Of a DNA stretch of 64,000 nt, positions 31,329-43,300 are shown in pieces. The translations under genes were made by a program, and so were the position numbers. This stretch comes from Nilaparvata lugens (lineage: Eukaryota; Arthropoda; Insecta; Hemiptera; Delphacidae). Within the stretch, counting starts at the first letter, position 1. Each line of letters starts with the position of its first letter. Where the stretch lies: the NCBI RefSeq assembly GCF_014356525.2, contig NC_052510.1, positions 15,920,778-15,984,777 on the forward strand. Direction: 5' to 3'. Under the pieces are notes generated by a model. The model saw only the letters and a program-made list of their open reading frames with translations. It searched no databases and had not been told where the DNA came from.

Positions 31329-34300
31329 ATGAAGATTCCTAGGAAGCTAGTATTCAGGAAACATGTGTTTTCCAACGACAACAGTAGCACGTCGACAGAT
31401 CAAAATTCAGCATCAAGTAGTGGCAACAGCAGTAGTGGGAGTAGCGTCAGAAACAATTATCGTGGAAATGTGGGTGTGAGTAGTAGGAATGTGGTTAGGA
31501 ACAATGTGGTGACTGCAGCTAGCAGAGTGGACGCTCCACAGCAAGTGCCGATCTGTATGACAAGTGGCAGCTGCAATGTCAGATACCCAATCTGTGATAA
31601 TGTCGGCACCAGTTCGTCTCCAGGAACATCGTCGCCATCGTCATCAACGTCATCATCGCCTTCGGTGGAGAGCGAATTGTCCAGTGCGTCATCTTATGTA
31701 AGTATAATGCTTAGACCAGTTATAGAATAGACACGCCCCATTGCATATTCATACTGAAAGTCATATCATCTACTGCCATATCGCCCCATCGTGACGTCAG
31801 CATTATATAATATATAATTATAAGCTCTTAATTATATAATTTTAGTTCTTTAATAATTTAATTCCATCTGAAATAGACACAATCTGCTATGGAAACAATG
31901 TAAACAAACTCTACAGAAAAGCTTTCTATACGATGCTGACGTCACGATGGGGCGATATGGCAGTAGATGCTGGCTTCATCGACTTTCAGTATGGGGCGTG
32001 TCTATTCTATAACTGGTCTAAGGTATAATGTGTATTAGCCTACTGTCAAAAATGTCGTATTAGTACATTGTTTTCTATTACCTATCATGTCATGTGAAGT
32101 GCAAAGTGTGGCACTACCCATGAGGCTTTGCAATCTAAGCTTAATGATAGCATAGAGAAAATATGGCATACAAAGTTATCCCATGGTATAGGGTAGGGCG
32201 TTTTAGTTCCAAATTTCATTGTCAACTCAAGGTGATAGTCCCAGTAGATCTTTTAAGCTATGTGACGATGGTAGTCTCTCATGCCGTGCAGTTCTTAGGC
32301 GGATTTCACACGAAAGCTGGGCCGGGCCGAGCCAAGCCGGGCGGATCGGCCGAGCGGAATCTGCCTGCGTTCGCACTCAAGCCGATTGCCGTTTCGCTCA
32401 GTAATTCAAAAATACAAAATACTGCGCAACTCACTACTTGGGAAGATCGAACTAAACTGAATGAAGGCAGAATCCGCTTGGCCGAAAACGCTCGAGTTAG
32501 GCGTCAAGCCGACTGCGTAAATCCGCTCGGCTCGGCCCAGCACCGCTCGGCTCGGCTCGGCCCGGCGTTGATTTGAATGCTCCCGACTAAATCCTGCATA
32601 GTTAGCGCGCACGCGGATTCCGCTCATCTCGGCCCGGCCCAGCTTTGGTGTGAAACCCCACTTACACTCTCACCTGGCCCAAACTGTAATAAAAGACAGT
32701 GATCGGCTTGAGTTGACAAAAAATCGCCTTGAAATTTGGAGCATTTACGACCTATACCATGATAATATATTCTTATGCTCTCTTTTCTCTAGTAGTGTAG
32801 TGACTTGAAGCAACCTGTGTATTGCACAAAATACACTTGGAATGGTTCCATGTGAACGTACTAGATACATATAAACAGATAAAAAGATTAGGCTTGTTGT
32901 AACAAGCATGGTAACAAGTTTATAAAAATGTCTAATCATATGAATGATTCTCATCAATATTCTATTACATATTTGATAATACAAAATGTCACAGACAATA
33001 ATAAATCAAAGAAATAAGATACACAGTAGTATTACATTAATAATAGTATTAATAAGAGTTAGTAATAATAATATAAGCAAATGAAAATCTCCACAAGAGA
33101 CAATAGTTGAAAATTGTGTTAATTCATAATGAGATTAACTGAAGAGAAGAACTTGCAGAAAAAAACGAATTCAGGGCTTGAAATGACACTCTTCCTCTCA
33201 CCCTTTGAGCTTACAAGTGCTGGATTCTCATTATTAGTATTTATGATGCCATCTTATTCTTGTGTGATTCCAGTACCGATGGAAGGTATGCTTGTGCCGA
33301 GGAATTGCATAAAACAAGCGGGACCTTTCCTCTTGGGACCAACTCTAGGAAGTTCACCTGTAAAAAGTATAGTTCAATGTTTGGCCAGAAAGAAAGACTC
33401 TGATAACTTTTACACATTGAAGGTAATTCCAACTCAATATTCTTCTCATCAAGTATATTCTATATTGAATATAGTCTTAAACTGAATGTATTTTTAATGC
33501 CTTCATTTTAAATCATATCAGTTCCTATATTAAAACTCTATTGTGTATTGAACGATATTATATGGTATTTTTTAATTGCAGATTTTGACACTGAAAGGAG
33601 AGGATGAAGAGAATCAGGATGATAGACAAGGAAAGATGCTTCTTCATACCGAATACTCTCTCCTTTCATTGCTCCACGACCAACCCAATGTTGTTCACCA
33701 TCATGGATTTTTCAAGGTTAGTCATACCAGGACATCGATTCTCAAATTGCATAATGATGTAGGCTTCTGCAAACCAGTCAATAAGTTTGACATCATGTAC
33801 TTCTGGATTTGATATCATAGATATTGTTGAATTGGATTTATAACGATATACGTTACTGATAAACATTATATTGATTGCAGTATTGCAACAATAGAAAATT
33901 GATTCTGAGACCAAAATTAAGTTTTTTTATCAGTAATTTATTTATGAACTATTATGCTTGAACTTGTAGAGTTTTAATCCACTTTCTTTGGAATTGGGTG
34001 CTACGATCGAGGAACCATATACAAAATGTTGGGTTATGTGTACACAGAGCGGTCACCCGATCCGAGTTCCACGTCCTTGGGAATACATTCTACCTAACTG
34101 ACCGCACACATCTCCGACCGTCAGATTGCTTCAGTTAATGAGAACTAGCAGGCAGGGGTTCTTTGAATTAAAGGAAAGTCAAAGAACGCGAGAACGCCAG
34201 TATGGAAACTGAATAAGTTAATTGAGTTATTTCGAGACAGAAAAACGTTTTTAATATATATGATTATATTGATACTGAAGCTGCACAGATACTAGCTTTA

Positions 34301-37300
34301 GTTAGTATCTTGTTCTTCTTCATCTTCAATTGAGAAATCCAACTATAGTGTAGCCTATAGTGAGGTCCACGTTATAATGGCAGTGGAGAAAGATAGGAGA
34401 ACAGTGAGGCCGATTCTCTGTCTTGCCACTGCCTTCTACAGAAGATAGCTGATACCGCTTTATCTGATGATTTATTAATTTTTATTTATTATTGTTTTAG
34501 GATTCTGCATTGGAAGAACGGATTGGCGCGAACGGTCGCACCGTCTACACGGGCCGAGTGAAACAGCGACTCTGTCTGGTCCTCGACTGTCTGTCAGCTC
34601 ACGATTTCTGCCCGAAAAATGCCAACCTCATCAATCTACAGCATTATGTCATCAGAGAAAAGAAACTATCCTGGCACGAGTCAAATGTGATACTTTACAA
34701 CACAGCCAAGATAGTGGAAAGTTTACATAAGGTAGGTTGTATCCCTCTTCAAATTAAACATTTCTTTTTATCTATATAATAAGAGAGAGTAGGGTTGTGT
34801 TTGTTCGTGTGTTCGTTTGTTCGCATCAAAACATGTCAACTTGTGGATTGCATACTGGAAAAACGGGAATGATTTAGATCTCCAAATTTTGAACATTTTT
34901 CTTTCTGTTATAGCTCTACAGCCCATTGTGGGCTTTGGCCTCCTCCACAACATTCCTCCAAACGTTTCTATCCATTATAAATCCTCTCCATCCTCTATAA
35001 CCCATCCTTATCAAATCATCCCTTATCTCATCTTCCCATCGAATTCTTGGTCTGCCTTGTTTTCTTCTTGAGTGAAGCTTCTCTTTAAGCACTATTTTTG
35101 GCATTCTGGTTTCCTCCATCCTATAAATATGTCCGAACCACCTTAGTCTCTGTGCCTTTATGAAGCGTACTATACTACGGTCTTTTATTAATAGTTCAAG
35201 TTCAGCATTGGTTCTCCTTCTCCACTCTTCTCCTTCTTTTACAGGACCGTACACTTTTCTAAGCACCTTTCGTTCAAATACACTTAAATTATGTTGGTCT
35301 TCCTTAGTCAAAGTCCATGATTCAGAGCCGTAGGTAACTATAGGTCTTATAAGGGTTTCATAAATCTTAAGCTTGCTGCTTCTACTGATGAGCCTGCTCT
35401 TTAGAAGCTTCATGTTGCTGTAGTATGCTCTATTTCCCGACAATATTCTTTGTTTGATACTGGTGCTCATCATATTCTGATTATTCAATTCAACACCCAG
35501 ATAGCTGAAGTTTTTCACTCCCTCAAACAACCTATTATCGATTCTCAGACTCTGTGGAACCCTTCGCGCTTGACTTCTTGATATTTTCATGTATTTTGTT
35601 TTATTTTCATTGACTAGGAGACCAATCTTTTGTGCTTCTCTTTCTAGTAATTTATACGTGTCCTGGAGGATATCTTTTCTTCTGGCAATTATGGCTACAT
35701 CATCGGCATAAGCACATACTTGATACATTTTATGAAAAATGCTGCCTCTCTTGTCAATGACGTCTATCACACGATGTAATGCAACATTGAATAGGAGTGC
35801 TGACAGTCCGTCACCTTGCTTTACGCCAGTGTTGAACTCAAACTTTCTACTTTTTCTAGATCCAACTTTTATCATGGCCGTAGTCTTGTTCATTGACATT
35901 TTGGCAAGTTTGATCAACTTCTTCGGTAAGCCATAATGCTCTAGTACTTTCCATAATTCACCCCTTATTATACTATCAAAGGCTTGTTTAAAATCGATGA
36001 ATAAAATGTGTAGGTCGAGGTCATGCTCATAGAACTTTTCTGTGATCTGTCTTATTGTAAAGATTTGGTCTGCTGTCGCTCTTTCAGGACGGAAACCACA
36101 CTGATACTCTCCAATGATTCGTTCTACATATATTGTCATTCTTTTGTTGATTACACTTGAAAGGATTTTATAAACTACACTGAGCAGAGTTATCCCACGG
36201 TAGTTGGAGCATTCTAGTTTATCTCCTTTCTTATAAATGGGACATATGAGGCCTATGTTCCAGCATTGCGGCATGACTTCTTTCCTCCAAATCATACATA
36301 TAAGCTCATGTATGTTCCGCACTGTGAAATGACTAGCGTATTTTATCATTTCAGGAGGTATATTATCTTCCCCAGCTGCTTTGCCATTTTTGAGCTGCTT
36401 AACAATAGCCTCTATTTCCTCATATGTTGGCTCTGGTACATCATCTGTGTTGATTGGTGGTTCCTCATCCCCGTTTCGACCACCCTCATCTTCATTGGTC
36501 TCTGCTGATGTTAGCAGTTCTTCAAAGTGTTCTGCCCACCTCTCCATTACATTGTCCTCTTCACTTATAACTTTTCCTCTTTTGTCTTTGCAGGAGCTAA
36601 TTTTGTGCCTATATTCTCTATTAATTTTCTTCATAGCACTGTAAAACTTCTGTGTTTCATTTTGTCTGTACAAGCACTCTATTTCTCCCAATTGATTCTT
36701 CATTGCCTCTCTTTTCTTTCTTTTACATGTTTTATTGGCTATCGCGCGTTTCTGCTTGTACTCCTCACAGTTGCGTCTAGTCTCCCTTTGAATCATCCGA
36801 GCTCTTGCCTCATTCTTCTCTCTTATTACTTCTCTGCACTCATCGTCGAACCATTTCTCGTTTCTCACCCATCTCTTTTCACCGATCGCTTCATCTGCTG
36901 CTTCTTTCAAGCCAGTGGCTAGTTTGGACCATACTTCTTCAACCCCATCTGAGCCTAAGATGTCTCTGGTTTTAATCTGAACAAGTCTAATGTAGTCATT
37001 CCGATTCTGTTGATTTTTAAGTTTTTCGACATCCCATCTCTTACTTGTGACTTTATGTATTTTCATCATTGACAGTCTCTGCCTAACCACTGCTTTGACA
37101 ATGAAGTGATCTGAGTCACAATTAGGACCTCTACAACTCCTTACATCAATAATTGATGAAGTATTCCGAGAGTCCACAAGTACATGGTCAATTTGATTCA
37201 CTGTTATCGAGTCTGGTGATTTCCAAGTGCCGAGATGGATTTTTTTGTGTGGGAATTGAGTGCTTCTTATCTGCATCTTGTTTCTCATTGCGAACTGGCT

Positions 37301-40300
37301 GAGTAGAAATCCATTCTCATTAGTTTTCTCATGTAAGGTATGTTTTCCAGCCACTTGCTCAAGATAACTTTCCTTCCCAACCTGTGCATTGAAGTCACCC
37401 ATAATGATCAATTGATCGTATTTACATATCCCAGCACATGCTGATTCCAACTGTTCATAGAAGTCTTCCTTGATTGCTATATCTTTTTCGTTTGTGGGTG
37501 CATGTATAGATAGAACTGATACATTTCTAAATTTACCTCTGAGGCGCACTCTGCAAATTCTTTCATTAAGTGCTTCAAATTCTATCAGGGCTCTCCTCAA
37601 CTTCTTTGACAAAATGAATCCTGTTCCAAATGCTCCAGACCTTTGCTCATGGCCACTATATAAGAGAGAGAAGTTTCTCTTATCAATTCTGCCTTGTCCT
37701 CGCCATCTCACTTCTTGGAGTGCTACCAAATCAAATTGATATTTCAGAATCTCCTCTGCAATTTCACTCATTCTACCTGCCCTTAACATTGTTCTCACAT
37801 TCCACGTTCCGAGTACCAAATCATTATTTCTTTTCGATTGCCTATTTGTTTTTCCTGAATTCCGATCCGTCCGAGGCTGTTGTGTAAGTTTCTCAACAAA
37901 AAGCTTTTTACGGTGAAGAGCAGTTAACACCTCGACCAACCCCCAACCTGGAGGACCAGGGACTTTTGTTTAGAGTTGCCATCTCCTAGGCTCTCGCTTC
38001 CACCTCAGCTTACAGAGTGTAACCTACCCTGGATTTGATTCGGGTTAACTCCCTAGGCTCTTCCGCCCTCTCCGCCGTTGGGATTTCTCCTGATCCGCCT
38101 TCGAGGCCGTTGGCCGTTTTGCTAGTTTTGGTCCACCCCGGCTATTTTATTTCACCGGTACCACCCATATCTGGGAGGCATTCCCCTATCCGCCACCTGG
38201 GGAGGCACCCGATGGAGGACTAGCAACCCCTCACGGGAATTTTGAACATAGATTCTAAAAATATCAATCTCGTGCACCTGGAAGCCCAAATTTCAATTTT
38301 CCTTCTAGATTTTTCAGAATTAATGTTCAAAATTCATTAATTGTACATACGATTTCATAAAAAAAATCACCAAATCATATGGTGGAATTAAAAAATATTA
38401 TTATACAGGTATACAGGTGTAAAGTAGTATTGGAAAATTATGTTTGACGCATCATCACGTCTGAACTACTGGACTGATTTACTTGAAATGCAGCTTATAA
38501 ATTCTTAATCAACCGATGATTCTTATAGGCCTATTTTCAATTCTTCTGGATTTCATTACGTCAAGTTTTAAAATAGACCCTTGCGAAGCACGGTTACCTG
38601 CTAGTATTTAATAATTAAGAATGACTCAACTTTCAGAAAGTACCACAATCTAAAGCCTGAACCGGTTCCGATTCTAATTTATAAACAGTCCAATGTGGCT
38701 TAGTAAATGTGTTAATTTCACATTTTTTAATTATTGTGTAGATTTATTGAATCCAATTCAATAAATTAAAGAATATTATAATTCAAATTTTTGAATAATA
38801 ATTAAGACTATTATTCTTCTACGTGCTTCAATTTCTAGTAGTATTTATATTGCAGCGGCATTTGAAAATTTAAATTCTGCATTCTAGTCTCAGTCATGCT
38901 GTCAGTTTTAGTATAAGACATTGAATCCAATTCAATAAATTAAAGAAAATTATAATTCCAATTTTTGAATAATAATTAAGACTATTATTCTTCTACGTGC
39001 TTCAATTTCTAGTAGTATTTATATTGCAGCGGCATTTGAAAATTTAAATTCTGCATTCTAGTCTCAGTCATGCTGTCAGTCTTAGTATAAGACATTGAGT
39101 TTGAGATCAGTTGCGAACTACAGGGTTGTAATAGTAATTCTTGGTCATCTTGGGCTGAAACTATATCTAGTTTGTACCTTGTAAAAAGCAGTGCCAGCTC
39201 GTTGGGCATTGTACTAGCAGAAGATGTATAAATAATGTATTTTTACATCATTATCACATCATCTGGGACTACTCCCTGATGATATCGATAGTTGTATTTC
39301 TATAGACTGTATTGTAAGTTGTCATTTTCCTTCTGATGAGTATTTTTTTGGAAGCAAGATTTTGAACATTGTTGAACAATTGTTGTCCTGGCATTGCACT
39401 AGTTCATAAGAATAAGAATAATTTTATTCCTTCCATGCATAAACAATGCTATCGGAAACGTCAATATGATAATAATAATTTCGTACATAACTTCAGGTTT
39501 GATTTCACGATAGTAAAATGTACATAATATAATAATTTATCTATACTAGGTATCATTGAATAGAATAATGAATATATAAAATAGGATAAAGTTATTCAAC
39601 ATAGTAGAATATAGTCATTAAATAATAAAATAGAGAATAGGTACATCAAAAACATAACAATAAAAATATAGAGAACAATTATAATTAGTGATATATTCTT
39701 CCCTGCTTCAATTAAAATAGTTGGTCAACTGGTAGATTAAAGAAATCTGAAAGTGAGTATAATGGATTGTCTAATAGAAGGCGCTCTATGTTCTGCTTAT
39801 ACATTTTAGTTGGTAGGTTCCTGGCTAGTATGGGTAATTTATTGAATAATTTCAATCTAAGATATTCGGGCTGGTTGCTATCCTATTCAATCTAGTATAT
39901 GGTACATCTATTTTTGATTTTTTCCTAGTGTTATGACTGTGGATGTCGGTTCTGCAGCAGTATGAGCCTAAATTCTTTTTTATTTGTAGAAGTTTGAAAG
40001 CGACCATGCTGTAAACTGTCATGATTTTCTGTTTTTTTAAATAGGGGCTTGCAATGTTCCAGATAATCAACATCGCATATCATTCTTAAAGACTTTTTCT
40101 GGAGCAAGAATACTTTTCGAACCTCTGGGGCGCAGCCCCACAAGACTAGACCATACATATAAGTGCTTTGAAAAAAGGCAAAGTAGCACATTCTCAAATA
40201 ACTTGAAGGCACACAGTCCTTGAGACTACGAAGGAGATATATAACCCTACTTTATTTTGAGCAGACACTTTCATCCATGTGAGCTCCTGATCCAATGTTA

Positions 40301-43300
40301 TGCCCAGAAGCTTTGCACTTTCAGCTCCATCACTAATCTTTCTCAGTCCAAGCACCATTGTTTGCATCTTGGCACTATTTAAAAATAGGCGGTTCGCTCT
40401 AAACCAAGCTGAAGCCTCACCCTGACTGCTGGACATTTTTTTTTGTAGATCACTCAGATCAACATTTTAAGTAACCAATGATGAATCATCTGCATAGAAA
40501 ACAACTTTAGATGAAATATTTAATTCTATATCGTTCATCATCACAAGAAATAATAGTGGCCCAAGAATGGATAAAAACAACTGGATCCTTGAGGTACTCC
40601 GTGTGGTACTTTAAGTGGATCAGATAGACTTGAGTTTACACACACTGTCTGTGTACGACCCTCTAAATAGGATTCAAATAATTTTAAAGCTCTATCACGG
40701 ACTCCAAGAAATTGTAATTTATTTAGTAGAATGCTGTCATCAACGACATCATTCTACAAGTTTATTTTGGAATAAAGTTCTTCATAATATTATGCATAAA
40801 AAACTAACCTCTTTTCACGACTGTGACATAACCTAAAAATGTTCAAGAAAAATAATACAAGGATTGCCTTGGAATAAAAATGAAAATCTCAGTTTCAACT
40901 CAAATTTCTCTCAAATTTCAACCTGAAAATAGCATTAATGTTGAAACATATTGTGATAAAATAATTCAACAAAGGGTACCAGATTTTTATTTTCATTTCT
41001 ATTTATATTACAAGTAGCCCTATACAGAAAAGAGACAATTGCCTTGGAATTTTATCTCCCAATGTGAATATTATTAATCTATGCCATATTCAACATATTA
41101 TTAATAATAATATAATAATAATAAATTATTATTACAGTTCTTTTCAAAACAAATACATTTCAATAGGTAGGATAGGTAGCATACTAAAATTTTTATTCCA
41201 AAATATATGGCACTGAGGATCAATGATAAATAATAGCATAGCATAAAATGAAATGTTTATTTTTTATTCATGTTTTTCAAAAGTTTAGGTTTTTCTATGA
41301 ATTTATAGACCTACACCATACAAAGAAATCGAAACGTATTTTCACAAAATAATTATTACAAAATAGGTTGTAGAGCATTTGAATTATCCCGCTGCAATCA
41401 GCTGTTTTCGTTTTGCTATAATGCCAACAATACAACAGCAAAATATTGTGAATTTCCCTCATGTTTACTACGTCATGGACTTTGAATAAGTCGAAAACTT
41501 GATAGACCCCGGAGTTTAGAACATAAACCCATGACTCAGAAAGTTGATTTAGACCGAGAGCTTATTTTAGTCCTGGACTCTGTAAGTCCAGAACTTATTG
41601 ATCCCGAGCTCGGAAGTGCTAGTTTCCGATCCTAAGTGGATCAGAAAGACTTGAGTTTACACCATAGAGAAACAATAGCGTAAGTAGAAACAATAGCGTA
41701 TCCCATGGTATAGGGAATTCATGTCGCAACTTTTACTGTTATCTCAAGCCGATTACTGTCGATTATTGTCAATTTTTACTGTTTTGTTGGGGTGATAGTG
41801 TACGAACGGCACAATTTGAGAGACTACCAGCGTCACAGAGCTGCATAGGAAAGAACCACGTGAACTATCGGTTTGGGATAACAGTAAAAGTTGCGACATA
41901 AACGCCCTATACCATGGGATATCTACTTAATATGCTATCGTTTCTCTATGGTTTACACACACTGTCTGTGTACGACCCTCTAAATATGATTCAAATAATT
42001 TTAAAGCTCTATCACTGACTCCAAGAAATTGTAATTTATTTAGTAGAATGCTGTCATCAACGACATCATCCTACAAATTCATTCTTTGCCTCAAATATAA
42101 TTTCCAGTTGAATGTTTCTAAGAAACAATCTAGCTCACTTTGAAACTTTGTTTTCTGTTTCAGAAAAACATTGTACATAGAGATTTAAAGCTGGGCAATC
42201 TAGTGTTGGACCAGCGCACTCACAAAGTTACCATCACCAATTTCTGTCTTGGAAAGCATCTAGGGAGTGAGAGAGATCTACTCAAAGACCAACGAGGCTC
42301 TCCCGCTTACATATCACCTGACGTGTTGTGTGGCAGGCCATATGTTGGTAAGTACAAACCTTTTATTTATTCACCAACAAGAAACTTGGTATTAATTGTC
42401 AACTAATAATCATTGTATTGTGGTGGGTGGTACATAGACTTTACTACAAGGTAGATCTATTAAACTGTTGAGTATCATTACAATCATTTCACAATTGATA
42501 GGGGATCTGAAAAAACAGAGTTGGGTGTATGCTGTTTTAAAGGAGGTAAACACAGTGTTTACTTTTGATGCAAAATGTTAAAACTTATATGGTTTCCATT
42601 TGCTATTTACACGCACCTTATCATATCATATAGTCGCAAAATGAAGACTAGATGCCAATTCACTATTAATCGTCGTAAATTGATGACTACATCAGCGATA
42701 TATTTCATTTTTTATTTAGTAAAATATAGTATGTTCAATTTTTTTTTAAATATTGTGGTTTTCATTCTCGGAATGCTTGTATGATAGTAAACGTTAATTT
42801 GATTTCGTGCGTGTTATATAATCATTGTCATTAAATTTTTTTAGGTAAACCGTCAGATATGTGGGCTCTAGGTGTTGTCCTCTTCACCATGCTCTATGGA
42901 CAGTTCCCTTTCTATGACTCTAGTCCCACACAGCTTTTCCATAAGATCAAAGCTGCCGACTATACAATTCCAAAGTAAGTATTTCCCTTTATCATCGTTT
43001 CACATCTTTTTAAATTGAATAAAAGCAATATGTTGCTTTTTCTAATTAAATTGTTTTTCTCACAAAACTTGGAAAATGTTGTTATGATTCATGAACAAAT
43101 GGTGATTTAGATTACTAGTTCGTCACTATATACATATATACGATAAATAATTTATGACTTCATATAATCAACTTTCAAACAAAAGTGTCGCACTCGTTAA
43201 TATTCTAATCCAATTTTTTATAGCGATGGGAGAGTAAGTGAATCTACAAAAGATATAATTAGAGGACTCCTTGTGTTGGATCCTGCAAAGCGGCTTACCG

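Larger units (their letters stand above)
34771..38604 (+). mobile_element. Short non-autonomous Helitron, split by an RTE LINE
   Basis: The 5' end TCTATATAATAAGAGAGAGT follows an A. The 3' end GCGAAGCACGGTTACCTGCTAG is followed by T. TC...CTAG ends inserted between A and T, without target duplication, are the Helitron signature. Without the inserted RTE and its duplicated 12 bp, the element is about 480 bp and has no Rep/helicase gene. A 3'-end relative lies at 44731-44953 on the other strand. It lies in the STK40 intron between exons 34501-34731 and 42164-42347. Confidence 0.8.

Noticed and set aside
32163..32576. 137-residue ORF rich in Arg/Pro/Ala
   Set aside because: It lies across the nested GC-rich MITE; a composition artefact.
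35739..37887. Several plus-strand ORFs rich in Phe/Ser/Leu
   Set aside because: Antisense shadows of the RTE ORF.
34916..37939. Host craniofacial-development-protein-like gene
   Set aside because: Database entries of that name are often RTE endonuclease-RT ORFs; here the target duplication proves a retrotransposon.
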